64,000 nucleotides of DNA, from positions 62,001 through 126,000 of the forward strand of contig JADDMT010000013.1 in the NCBI GenBank assembly GCA_021401465.1, read 5' to 3'. Made by a program: the position numbers and the translations under genes. Shown here piece after piece: positions 10,635-20,294 of the stretch (positions within the stretch are counted from its first letter, which is position 1; every line of letters begins with the position of its first letter). The notes beneath the pieces were generated by a model that saw only the letters and a program-made list of their open reading frames with translations, had not been told where the DNA came from and did no database searches. This DNA is from Teratosphaeria epicoccoides. Its lineage: Eukaryota > Ascomycota > Dothideomycetes > Mycosphaerellales > Teratosphaeriaceae.

Positions 10635-12455
10635 CTACTTATCCTTCAGCTTCTCTTTCTCGACATTTCCGCTTACTCTCTCGACACCGTCTCTGCCGTC
10701 TCTGCCCCCTTCACCTTCCACTCCTGTCTTCTTCAGTACATTCTGCACCGCCTCTCTGACCTTGATCACGACGCCTCTGATTCGAATTACCAGAGGCGAA
10801 ACCGGGACTTCCTCGATTAACACGAATCGCCTGACCAGCAAATTGAAGATACTTCCGAATCCCAGTGCGATGACTGTGCTGGTGAGTATGATGACATTGT
10901 ACGGCATGCTGAAGTCTGGCGTGGGCAGCGGCAGCAGCAAGCTAGTGGTTCGGAGGTAGCTGACTTGCCTATCACCGTCTCCCTCACGAGGCAAGACGCG
11001 GATGACGGCAGCCGCCACGTCAAAACCTCTGTTCGCATCAGGCGGGTACTCGGTGTACCGTAAAATCGCTTTCTCGACATCGTAGCTCAGCTCCACTGTA
11101 CTTTCTGCAGGGATCTCCAGGACGAGTTCGAGATGAGTGCCGCGCTCGCGGTCGATGGCGGGTGTGTAGTACATCTTCTCGATCTTGCCGTCGGAGACGG
11201 ACAAGGTGTGCATGTGAGGGCGAAGGAACCAGGGAAGGGATTCGAGATAGACGATGCGTTGGGGGTGCGGGTGCGGGTTGACGAGGGTGGCGTGCACGCC
11301 GCCTCGCTCTTGGCCGTAGCCAGTGAGCTGTCTGCTGGCGTATAATGGAGGCTGGGAGAGGTCAGGCTGCGCTTGGATGACCTGTCGTGGGAGGCTGAGG
11401 TTAAAGTGTTGGTCCTCGTTGAGTCGATAGGATCGCGTGCCGGAGATGGAGACGGAGACATCGTTGGTAGCGTCCTCTGACATGACCTCGACAGTGCGTT
11501 CATCGGGTGTCTCGAGCGTGATGTCGGGATGGACGTCATCGCCAACGTGACAGCTCCCCTGGACTGGCTGACCAAAGATGCTGCTCAGCGACCAAGCCAT
11601 CTCACCCTCCTTGTTCTTTGGATAGCAAGTGTCATGGGCATTGTAGTTCTTGGTCAGGTCGCACTCGATCTCCTCGATCGGTGGTGGCCGAGGGATGGGG
11701 CTGTCACGTGGTCGCATGCTTCGTTCAATGTCCAGCACGATGTCGATCGTCTGCTGGATCTCGAGCATGCACTCGGCGCCAGCGGTACAGACGGGGCGCA
11801 CATCGATACTCATTGTCTGCCAATTCGCATCAAAGACTTTATGTCCGTCTAGCAAGCTGCTCAGTCCCGCCTTGCCTTTGCACGGGAGCAGCTTGAGGAA
11901 TGGCGTCAGGTTCTCGGTGCAGACGACCTCATGAGGCAGTGTGCCGTGCAGAAGTTGTGTCGTGTTGTCGACGGTGCCTTCCGGCTCAAAGCTGAGGACG
12001 GGCCGAGTGGTCTTGGTGCCGTCGATGAAGTTCAAGCTGGCACAAAAGAGGCCGGACAAGCTGTTGACCAGGCCATTCCATCTCCGCTCCACCTCGTCCG
12101 CCCCCCGGTCCCGATCAATCCAGGCCCACAGCTCGACACCCGTCCCGCCTTCCCGTGTGCCATGCCGTGGTCGGCCGCCCCAGCTCTGCTCATCCCACCT
12201 GCCCACCGCGAAGCGAAGATGCAGCTCGGATGTGTGGCTGTGCTGCAATATCTGGCCCAGTGATCGTGGGAACAGTCGAAAGTGTTGCGCCTCGTAGTCG
12301 CTCAGCGCCGTGGTCGCGGTGAAGTTGAAGCCGGCGTAGAGGAAGCCGCCGGGGAGAGGCTTGAGGTGGAGGTGCTCATCGTACTCGGGCGATGCGGCGG
12401 CGAGGACGGCGGCGAGGACGGCGGCCGGGAGGAGCAACAAGGAGGCGAGCTTCAT
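10635..12455 (-). CDS. GPI16: GPI transamidase component Gpi16/PIG-T
   Basis: Single exon, 606 aa. Gpi16 is a core subunit of the ER GPI-transamidase complex (with Gpi8, Gaa1, Gpi17 and Gab1), which cleaves the C-terminal signal of precursors and attaches preformed GPI. Seen here: a signal peptide (MKLASLLLLPAAVLAAVLA), then the family signature YDEHLHLKPLPGGFLYAGFNF. A large lumenal domain follows, including LTGYGQERGGVHATLVNP and YLESLPWFLRPHMHTL. One transmembrane helix lies near residues 519-541 (YNVIILTSTVIALGFGS), with a short charged cytosolic tail. The ATG at 12455 is chosen because it begins the signal peptide. The frame stays open upstream to 13751, but that part is antisense to ABD1. 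Start codons of GPI16 and ABD1 are about 200 bp apart, head to head. Confidence 0.93.
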   Translation of the reverse strand: MKLASLLLLPAAVLAAVLAAASPEYDEHLHLKPLPGGFLYAGFNFTATTALSDYEAQHFRLFPRSLGQILQHSHTSELHLRFAVGRWDEQSWGGRPRHGTREGGTGVELWAWIDRDRGADEVERRWNGLVNSLSGLFCASLNFIDGTKTTRPVLSFEPEGTVDNTTQLLHGTLPHEVVCTENLTPFLKLLPCKGKAGLSSLLDGHKVFDANWQTMSIDVRPVCTAGAECMLEIQQTIDIVLDIERSMRPRDSPIPRPPPIEEIECDLTKNYNAHDTCYPKNKEGEMAWSLSSIFGQPVQGSCHVGDDVHPDITLETPDERTVEVMSEDATNDVSVSISGTRSYRLNEDQHFNLSLPRQVIQAQPDLSQPPLYASRQLTGYGQERGGVHATLVNPHPHPQRIVYLESLPWFLRPHMHTLSVSDGKIEKMYYTPAIDRERGTHLELVLEIPAESTVELSYDVEKAILRYTEYPPDANRGFDVAAAVIRVLPREGDGDRQVSYLRTTSLLLPLPTPDFSMPYNVIILTSTVIALGFGSIFNLLVRRFVLIEEVPVSPLVIRIRGVVIKVREAVQNVLKKTGVEGEGGRDGRDGVERVSGNVEKEKLKDK

Positions 12456-12656
12456 GGTGGATGGTCGGCGATCACGTGTCCGCAACGTCGTGCCTGCCTG
12501 AATCGTCCCAACGCGCCGTGATTTCATCTGACCGCCAAATGCGGAAGGTCTACCGAGACGGGCGTCGCGTGTGAGGCAGAGATGTATGACAAGCTGAGGT
12601 AATGCTGTCGGCTCCGTTCTGTCATCACGATACAACACCACATCTGCGCGCGGGTC

Positions 12657-14417
12657 ATGGCGGGCGAAGGGGAGGCTGGACTGCCGTCGAACGTGACGGC
12701 ACCACGCCCGATGCAGAAGCGGAAGCGGGAGACGACGGCAGGCAAGCAGCGTGCAGGAGGCCACAAGTCGGCGAGAACGAGCACTCCCAATGCCTACGCC
12801 CGGCGGACCCCTCCGCCGCGGGAGCCGGAGCCGAGGCCGATCTCGGAGGACGAAGAGCAGGCGCAGCAGGAAGGAGCGGCCCAGCTCAAGCGTCCCGGGG
12901 CAGGAGCGAGGATCAACCGCGAACGACAGCAAGCGGTGGAGAAGGAGCGACGGCGACGCGAAGAGCACGAGCGGCAGCAGGTCGGGCGTCAGTGGCAGGC
13001 ACGCCCGGCCCAGCTGCAGGCCGTCGCCGAGCACTACAATGCCGTGCCCGAGCGGGGACGCGACTGGCGATCCACCGAGTCGCACATCAAGGGCCTCCGC
13101 AGTTTGAACAACTGGATCAAGAGCACACTGATCCAGAAGTTTTCCCCTCCCGACCTCCCCGCCCCCGCCGCCTCCGCCGCCTCCTCCTCCGCGCCCAACG
13201 GCATGTGCGTGCTGGATATGGCGTGCGGAAAGGGCGGGGACTTGGGCAAGTGGGAGAAGGCGCCGGTCGTGCCTGCCTTGTATGTGGGGTGTGACATCGC
13301 CGACGTCTCCATCGAGCAGGCACGACAGCGCCACGCCGACAACATGCGCCGCAACGGTGGCAGGCATCGCCGAGCGCCCGCTATGCACGCCGAGTTCTAT
13401 GTGCACGACTCCTTCGGCCAGCCCCTCGCCAACATCCCAATCATCAGACAAGTCGGCTTCAATCCCAGCGCTGGACCGGGCCCGCACGCCATACAGGGCG
13501 GCATGATGACTGGCGGCTTCGATGTCGTCAGCATCATGTTCGCACTGCACTATTCCTTCGAAAGTGAGCCGCTGGCCCGAGGCATGCTCAAGAACGTCAG
13601 CGGCGCACTCAAGAAAGGCGGCAAGTTCATCGGCGTGATGCCCAACTCGGACGTGATTACGGCCAACGTCAAGAAGCTCCTGACGGCAGAGCAGCCTGGA
13701 CAGACACCGGCGAACAAACCAAAGACGCCGGAAACCAACGGCGCAACGCACAACGACGACGACGACGACGAGGATGATTGGGACCCTGAGAAGCCATCGG
13801 AAGCACAGAACGGTGGCGACTGGGATCCCGAGAAGCCGTCAGAACCGCAGCACAAGACTAACGGGACAGCCAACGATGACGAGGACGACGACTGGGATCC
13901 CGAAAAGCCCTCGGAGCCCACCGCGGTGTCCTCGGCCCCCGACGCCGACCCACCAGCCCAGCCAAACGGCACACCTGCCGCCGCAGCACCCACCTCAGCA
14001 GCACCCGCAAATCCCTCCGCCCCACCCCTTGAATGGGGCAACAACATCTACTCCGTCCGCTTCCCCCGCCACCAACCCCTGACCCAAAAGCCCCTCCCCC
14101 GCGACGGCATCTTCCGGCCCCCCTACGGCTGGAAGTACCACTACTCCCTCGAAGAAGCGGTCAACGCGCCCGAATACGTGGTCCCGTGGGAGGGCTTCCG
14201 TGCGTTAGCGGAGGACTATGGATTAGAGCTTTTGTACCGCAAGGGATTTCGCGAGGTGTTTGAGGACGAGAGTGGCGATCCTGAGTTGGGCATGTTGGCG
14301 GAAAGGATGCGGGTGATGAGTCGGAACCGGGCGGAGGGAAAGGGCGGGTTGTTGGTCAGTGAGGAGGAGATGGAGGCGGCGGGGTTCTATCATGCGTTTT
14401 GTTTCTACAAGATTTAA
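12657..14417 (+). CDS. ABD1: mRNA cap guanine-N7 methyltransferase
   Basis: Single exon, 586 aa. Transfers methyl from S-adenosylmethionine to N7 of the 5' guanosine cap in the nucleus. The N-terminus is basic, Arg/Glu-rich and disordered. The family signature HYNAVPERGRDWR with SHIKGLRSLNNWIK precedes the SAM-binding motif VLDMACGKGGDLGKW (about residues 185-199), then YVGCDIADVSIEQAR and FDVVSIMFALHYSFES. An acidic insertion with three DWDPEKPSE repeats (about 368-422), plus a Pro/Ala-rich linker, sits after VMPNSDVI and before the conserved C-terminal part (WGNNIYSVRF, EYVVPWEGF, FYHAFCFYKI). The family is normally about 400-500 aa; this insertion accounts for the excess. Confidence 0.93.
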   Translation: MAGEGEAGLPSNVTAPRPMQKRKRETTAGKQRAGGHKSARTSTPNAYARRTPPPREPEPRPISEDEEQAQQEGAAQLKRPGAGARINRERQQAVEKERRRREEHERQQVGRQWQARPAQLQAVAEHYNAVPERGRDWRSTESHIKGLRSLNNWIKSTLIQKFSPPDLPAPAASAASSSAPNGMCVLDMACGKGGDLGKWEKAPVVPALYVGCDIADVSIEQARQRHADNMRRNGGRHRRAPAMHAEFYVHDSFGQPLANIPIIRQVGFNPSAGPGPHAIQGGMMTGGFDVVSIMFALHYSFESEPLARGMLKNVSGALKKGGKFIGVMPNSDVITANVKKLLTAEQPGQTPANKPKTPETNGATHNDDDDDEDDWDPEKPSEAQNGGDWDPEKPSEPQHKTNGTANDDEDDDWDPEKPSEPTAVSSAPDADPPAQPNGTPAAAAPTSAAPANPSAPPLEWGNNIYSVRFPRHQPLTQKPLPRDGIFRPPYGWKYHYSLEEAVNAPEYVVPWEGFRALAEDYGLELLYRKGFREVFEDESGDPELGMLAERMRVMSRNRAEGKGGLLVSEEEMEAAGFYHAFCFYKI

Positions 14418-14930
14418 GGGGTGGTTTATGTCTTTGTTGAGGGGGGGGGAGTGGGCAATCGACGGGAGAGAAGTGTCGATGGTGAGATCGGGCTTCTGCG
14501 ATCTCTGGTGAAAGGAGTTCGCACTTGCAGGTATAGATAGCACTCAGGTACGCAGCATGATCGAGTGGCGCTGGTGCGCTTGCTCGTGGATCAGTTGTCG
14601 TCCATATCTGTATATATAGTACAAAAGCGGCCACTGCATCAGCAGCAAGCAGGGCCTCATGTCGAACTTTCTCTCTGACAAGTCTTTGCTGTCAGCCAGT
14701 CCGGGAGCTGTGGAGTGTAGATCCCTCTCTGTATGCCTTTCTTTTCCTCTGCAACAGCACTTGGGTGAAGCAGGTCTCCCCCGAAGCCGTGAACGCGACG
14801 CTATGCAAATGTACACTCACAATCCCACCATCACCAGCACCCTCCTCCTCTGCCCGCCACCCAAAAATGCTATGCCTCCAGTCTCTACCAGGCAGAACCA
14901 GCGCTCCCTCCTCACCGACCCCAGCCCCTC

Positions 14931-15619
14931 CTAAGCAGCCATCCTCCCCTCCGCCACACCACTCCCCTGCGCCGGCGGCGGCGGCGGCATCTCCAACCGC
15001 GTGCTCTCCGCCATGACCCGCTGGAACCCGATCCCGACGCCCTCGATCACGGCCAGCAAAATCGCACACCCAATCGCGCCGTTCCGGATCGCCTTCGGGC
15101 CTCCCCGGACCGCCAGCGCGCCGCCCGTGAAGAAGCCCGCGATGATGGCATTCCACGGGTCCTCCTTCTGGCGCACGCCCTTGACCGCGCAGTCAAAGGT
15201 GCTGAATAGGCCGCCCCAGACGCCGAAGTTGCCGCCGAGCACGGGCGCCCGCGCTTTGATGGCCGTGAGGGCTGGAGAGAAAACCGGGGTGTCAGTATCG
15301 CTTGCAGATGGGTAATGTAGTGTGGTGGTGGGGCTGGGATTCTTTTTTTGGGAGGGGAGGGGAGGCGTACCGCCTATTCTTCGCTCGCCGTAGGGGCTGT
15401 TCCGGAAGCCTTTGACGCCGTGCCAGACTGCTCCGCCTATGGCCTGGTGAGGGAGGGAGGGTTAGTATCGCGTTGTCTGCTGCTGGGCTATTTTTTTCTC
15501 TTCTTTTTTGGGGTTCTGCTTTGGGGACGTACACCCATGCAGAATGCGCCTCCGAAATCTGAGAGCGCGACCCATGGACATGGGTCTCGTGTGTGATCCA
15601 GGCCGTGTCGGTCTCCCAT
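14931..15619 (-). CDS. TIM17: Mitochondrial inner membrane translocase subunit Tim17
   Basis: Three exons on the minus strand: 15533-15619, 15371-15443, 14931-15271 (introns GTACGT..CAG, 89 nt, and GTACGC..CCAG, 99 nt), 166 aa. Tim17 is a channel-associated subunit of the TIM23 presequence translocase. Family hallmarks are continuous across the joins: HTRDPCPWVALSDFGGAFCMG, then AIGGAVWHGVKGFRNSPYGE, then LGGNFGVWGGLFSTFDCAVK, KEDPWNAIIAGFFTGG and ALAVRGG. Four Tim17/22/23-type membrane helices are expected. The C-terminus is Pro/Gly-rich and variable. Divergent from TFB3 with 287 bp between start codons. Confidence 0.93.
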
Positions 15620-15906
15620 TGCGCCGGTGGTGGAGGAGCGGGGATCGTGGGCCGGAGTGGGTCGTTGTCAGAGCGGTGGCAGTGCTGGTGAGTCGGGGCG
15701 GAGGACGGGAAGTTCGCTAAGCGGGGTGGAAATGGTGGATGCGATGTGGGAGGGTTTCCTTTGGTTGTGAAAGATTGAAGATGATGGAATCTTCACCGCT
15801 CGGGAATACCCGCGTCCCGCCGGCTTCAATCGCTGACTACTTGAATCATGTAGTGTGAGTGAATCCCGCAGCTCACCACATGCATCTCCCGTAGACACTC
15901 CTCCTC

Positions 15907-17092
15907 ATGTCGCGGTTGGCGCAGTCCAAGTCGTCGCCCGTCGCCGCCGCCAAACGCGACGGGCGCATGGGTCCCAGCGGTGCACAAGACGGTGAGATGC
16001 CCCTTCGTACCTTCAAACCCCTGCAACTGACTGACGCCTCCAACAGAAGTATGTCCGGTGTGCAAGTCCTCCCGCTACATGAACCCTAACCTCCGCTTCC
16101 TGGTCAACCCAGAATGCTATCACAAGATGTGCGAGTCCTGCGTCGACCGCATCTTCTCCCACGGTCCCGCCCAGTGCCCCATCCCCGGCTGCACCAGAAC
16201 ATTGCGAAAGCACCGATTTCGAGAGCAGACATTCGAGGACATACGGGTGGAGAGGGAGGTCGATATACGCAAACGAGTGGCAGCAGTCTTCAACAAGCGG
16301 GAAGACGAGTTCGAAGAGCTGCGAGACTACAACGACTACCTCAACCAAGTCGAAGACATCACCTTCAACCTCGTCAACGGCATCGACCTAGACGAAACCA
16401 ACCGGCGCTTTGACGACTACGAACGCGCCCACGCCGCCGAAATCAAACAGAACGAACGTCTCGCCAAGCAAGAGAAAATGTCCTTCTCCCAGCAGCAAAA
16501 AGCCGAGCGCCAACTCGCCCGCCAACGCCGCGAAGCCGCCCGTCGCGAAGAGGAGGCTGAGAAGCGCGAAGTCGAAGAGGCCCGTCGCGAGATGCTGAAC
16601 CGCCTCGCTTCCGGGCAGGACCCAGAGAAAGTCGAGCGACAGGGCCAAGTGCAGCTCAAGAAACGCCTCGATCGCCAGGCCGCGGCGACGCGGCAGCAGG
16701 AACTCCGCGCCGCGGACGAGGCGGCGGGGCGGAACGGCGCGCCGGTGATCAAGGGGTTGAAGGCGCGAGTGGTGATGGGGAAGGAGGTGGAGAGGGCGGT
16801 GGATCCGTTTGGGGGTTTGAGGATGGAGAGGAGATATTTTAGGTTGGGGGAGGAGTACTGGTGGAGTGGCGTGCAGGAGACGAAGAAGGACGTGCGGCAC
16901 ATGGCGGGGGGGTATGATGTCAGGGGTTACACGGAGAGGGCGCTGGTCGCTGCGTTTTCTGGGCTGGGGGTTTTTGTGGCGGATGAGGTGGAAGAGAGGG
17001 AGAGGGAAAGGGGCGTTGTGTATGGAGGGGAGCTTGCGACTGTGAGGGCAGAGGTGGGGTTGAAGGATTCGGGGATGGCTGATGCGCGATGA
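15907..17092 (+). CDS. TFB3: TFIIH/CAK assembly subunit Tfb3 (MAT1)
   Basis: Two exons, 15907-15991 and 16047-17092 (intron GTGAGA...AACAG, 55 nt), 376 aa. Tfb3 bridges the Kin28/CDK7-cyclin H kinase to core TFIIH for RNA polymerase II CTD phosphorylation and repair. The N-terminal C3HC4 RING begins at about residue 31 (CPVCKSSRYMNPNLRF, CYHKMCESCVDRIF, CPIPGC). It is followed by the conserved LRKHRFREQTFEDIRVEREV and RKRVAAVFNKREDEF. A long Glu/Arg coiled coil spans about 120-235. The C-terminal part DPFGGLRMERRYF...GGYDVRGYTERAL is typical of MAT1. The splice restores QD-EVCPVC in frame. Confidence 0.93.
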
Positions 17093-17345
17093 TGAGGATT
17101 GTGGGTTGACGATGCATGCGAATGATCTGATGACGATGTCGTGGTGGGATGACTTTGGGTTCTGAATTCATAGCGATGGTGGTTTTTGGAACGGACTCAA
17201 ATAAAGCGTCGCGTGGGTGGATTTGCGATTGGCATTGGCATCGGTACGAAATACCCAAGTTCTGGACCTCGACGATCGAACCCGCAAAACGCCAGAGCAC
17301 CATCGCTCAAAGCCCTCGAGTCGCTACTTTGCCACTAACGGCACT

Positions 17346-19613
17346 TCAGAAGGCGCTGCCTTCGCCATCCCACACGATGCCACCCACTCGCCCATGAGTA
17401 ACCTCACAAAGCTGTCCGAACCTCCCCGCTAGCACCACGACAAAGACATGTGCCGTCAAGGACCCCAAGCTCCTCCTCACGTCCCACCTCAAGATCCCGA
17501 CGTCCAGCGCCGCGAGCCCAAGCAACGGATACAATATCCACGCATTCGGCGCGAAGGGCGCACAAGGCCGTGTCAGTACCAGCATCTTGAAGACGAAGAG
17601 CGTGGCGCGGAATGCTGAGATCGTACTTGGATCGTGAGCCATGCGCGCTAGTCGATTCAGGATCGGACGATTCGGTGGTGGCGGGAGCATGAGGCGAGGA
17701 CTTTGTTGACGCTCTGGCGTGGCGGGTGTGGATGGAGGTTGGAGGTCGATTTCGCGAGGTGGGCGGATGGAGAGCGTGGTGTCGTAGGGGACTGGACTTG
17801 AAAGACGGGGGTGGGAGGGTGACCATCGATCTTTCTCGTTCGGGGGCGAGACTGCGGCTCTGCGGCTGGCGCTGCGGAGACGGTCTCTGATGGGGCTGCG
17901 CGAGCGTGCGACGGTAATCATGTGTTCGCTCGGGCTGCGTGGAAGAGAGGAGAGACCGGGGCGGGAGACGGAGACGATTCCTGAGGGCCTTCGTCCACGA
18001 TGCGATGGTCGATGAATGGGTGAGTCGAGACTCGAGACTCGTGGGCCGCCAGCGTCTTCTACACTGCCCCCACTGCCACCGAGCTCGGCGAGGTTACCAC
18101 CACCGCGTATGCTCTCCAGAATGTCTCCTGTACTGGGCCGCTCATCAGAATCGACGCTGAGGAGGCGTCTGAGAAATCTATATAGCTTCTCGGGTAGGTC
18201 TGGTCGTGCTCGGGTCTCGTCGTTGAAGCCTGGCCATTGCGTGATCTCCACTCTTAATTCGTCCAGATCTTCCGTCTCTTCGTTGATGTCGTCGGCATTA
18301 CTGTAGGGCAGTCGGCCAAAGCACATAAAGTACACGATCATGCCAAGACTGAAGATATCGCTCTTGATGCTGAAGTTGCCGAAGGTGCCGTTTGGTGTCT
18401 CCCTTCTCAGGACTTCGGGCGCGCAATATGATATGGTGCCTGTCGCGCCTGTGGAGCCTCGCTTCGCCCCTGCTGCCTGCACTTCTCCAAAGTCAGAGAT
18501 TAGGACTCGTGTCTTACTTCCGTCGCGCTGGAGGAGGCAATTTGAAGGCTTGAGGTCTCGATGTATGTAGCCTTTGCTATGTAGATGATGAAGACCAGAT
18601 GTGATGTCGCGGAAGAAGGAGAAAATCTCGTCGAATGTGAGTCGACTTGGCCCTCTCATACTTCTTGGTACCTCGGCATCGCCCTTGGACTTGCGACGTA
18701 GACGCTGCTTCAGCTTCTCCGCCGTGGTAGCTTCTTCTTTGGGGCCAAGAACATAGCTGTGCAAGTCGCCACCATTGCAGTATTCTTGCAAGATCCACAG
18801 ACACGGTATGCTCGGTCCGAAGCGATTGGGCTGATGGTCCTCAAGCCAGACCCAATGGTACTGCACCAAACTCTTGTGCGGGATCTTCTGCAATAGCTTC
18901 ACCTCTACCAACACCTTCTCCAGCCAGCTGTGATTGTTGCCGACCGGAATGCGCTTGCAAGCGAACTGTCCGAGGGAGACACGATCCATAATGTGCTCGA
19001 CCAGCAAGACAACACCGGTTCCACCTTTGCCCAGCAAGCCTTGCTCGACGAAAAACTGCTTAAAGAACCCTGGACTAAAAGCTGAGCTGCTGATGCCTTC
19101 TGGTGCTGTCGTTGCCGGTGTAGATCCCACAACTTCAGTTTCCTGCGACGGCGCAGAGGCTACGGATCCGCTGACGTTCCTTGATCGACCTGATTTCAAG
19201 GCGGCAGGTACCAGTCTCCCCGAACCAGGCGTCGCAGCTCCTGAGCCATTGGGAGTAGCTCTTTGGCTTGCAGCCAGCATATTGAAGTAGTTGGGATCCA
19301 CGAACTCTCTGCTTGACGACCCACCATCCCAGCTACGTCCAGGTCTTCCACGTTCGCCATCGTGGTGGCTCCGATCGAAGCTCTCGCCCCGGCCGGATGT
19401 AGTGTACTCATCATGGTATGGTCGATGGCAGTATGGACACTCGGTCAAGTCCAGCAAGTGCTCTGTCCCGTCATCGTCCAGGACTTGCAGTGATCTTGAA
19501 GCTTCGTCGTACACGACCACAGAGTTGCCGCGGCGGAGAACAATCGCCTGTCTTTCGCAGTTGTAAGGAACCAGCGACATCTGCCTGTCCCATGGCGGTG
19601 TTGCATCAGCCAT
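17346..19613 (-). CDS. IKS1: Iks1-type Ser/Thr protein kinase
   Basis: Single exon, 755 aa. The N-terminus MSLVPYNCERQAIVLRRGNS with a CPYCHRPYHD zinc-knuckle-like motif is characteristic of fungal Iks1 kinases. The kinase domain (about 190-510) has GLLGKGGTGVV, Lys220 (FACKRIP), catalytic Asp353 (HRDLKPSN), DFG Asp374 and a CAPEVL segment. A Ser/Pro-rich linker follows, then hydrophobic C-terminal segments (ILYPLLGLAALDVGILRW and LTAHVFVVVLAG), consistent with membrane association. Precise cellular role is poorly defined even in yeast. It ends 253 bp from the TFB3 stop (convergent). Confidence 0.88.
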   Translation of the reverse strand: MADATPPWDRQMSLVPYNCERQAIVLRRGNSVVVYDEASRSLQVLDDDGTEHLLDLTECPYCHRPYHDEYTTSGRGESFDRSHHDGERGRPGRSWDGGSSSREFVDPNYFNMLAASQRATPNGSGAATPGSGRLVPAALKSGRSRNVSGSVASAPSQETEVVGSTPATTAPEGISSSAFSPGFFKQFFVEQGLLGKGGTGVVLLVEHIMDRVSLGQFACKRIPVGNNHSWLEKVLVEVKLLQKIPHKSLVQYHWVWLEDHQPNRFGPSIPCLWILQEYCNGGDLHSYVLGPKEEATTAEKLKQRLRRKSKGDAEVPRSMRGPSRLTFDEIFSFFRDITSGLHHLHSKGYIHRDLKPSNCLLQRDGSKTRVLISDFGEVQAAGAKRGSTGATGTISYCAPEVLRRETPNGTFGNFSIKSDIFSLGMIVYFMCFGRLPYSNADDINEETEDLDELRVEITQWPGFNDETRARPDLPEKLYRFLRRLLSVDSDERPSTGDILESIRGGGNLAELGGSGGSVEDAGGPRVSSLDSPIHRPSHRGRRPSGIVSVSRPGLSSLPRSPSEHMITVARSRSPIRDRLRSASRRAAVSPPNEKDRWSPSHPRLSSPVPYDTTLSIRPPREIDLQPPSTPATPERQQSPRLMLPPPPNRPILNRLARMAHDPSTISAFRATLFVFKMLVLTRPCAPFAPNAWILYPLLGLAALDVGILRWDVRRSLGSLTAHVFVVVLAGRFGQLCEVTHGRVGGIVWDGEGSAF

Positions 19614-20294
19614 GACATGGTCGAGATGAGATCAGTACGATGCGGCTTCATGAAGTTGCAGCTGACACGCAAGCTTGTAGATGTATCTTGGCGGGACCTT
19701 GTTTGCTTGACGCACAGTCACGATCTCGTGTCACACCACCATTGTCAGTATCATGGTGTTGTCATTTTTTCTACCTAGATGTGGTGATGGTCTGTCTGAC
19801 AGCTGATGTACACAATCCAGACGTCGGATATTTCCACTTGATCTTACTGAGCGGAAGGTTCGAAATGGCGCCACCTGCTGTGGGTAGAGCATGAGTCATA
19901 GTCCTGAACCATCTGCCCAGTCCCGATCATCCAGTACAGTCAATCTATCTGCCTCGTTCATGAGACATACATTTACAATCGTCCCTATCCTTCCTAGAGC
20001 GTCGCCATGTATATCAATCCCGCCCCAACGCATCCCGTATACAAGGTATGCCGGGAGAGCGCTGTAACGCTCAAGGATATGGCAAGCTGCTTGCTTCTGA
20101 TTACTAAATAGCTAACCACAGAGTGAACGGGTTAAGTAACTCTAGCTAATCTATGCATTGACCTCTAGCTTATGCAACGCAGGGAAGTTAGTAGCAGGTT
20201 AGCAATTCGCAAGCTGGCTAGCTAATTAAATGACACAGTAAGATAGCAAGACAAGCTTGCCAATCACATGGGTACATCCACGAAATCCATTTTC
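19614..20294. other. Intergenic, AT-rich tract
   Basis: No gene seen. About 20080-20240 is noticeably AT-rich, with repeated CTAGCTAA/TTAGC words (for example GCTGGCTAGCTAATTAA), perhaps a decayed repeat. The left part is the IKS1 upstream region, the right part the lysophospholipase 3' flank. Confidence 0.4.

Noticed and set aside
12456..13751. 1038-aa minus-strand open frame extending GPI16 upstream
   Set aside because: The extra part is antisense to the ABD1 coding sequence, lacks family similarity and precedes a clear signal-peptide ATG at 12455. It is a GC-rich shadow frame.
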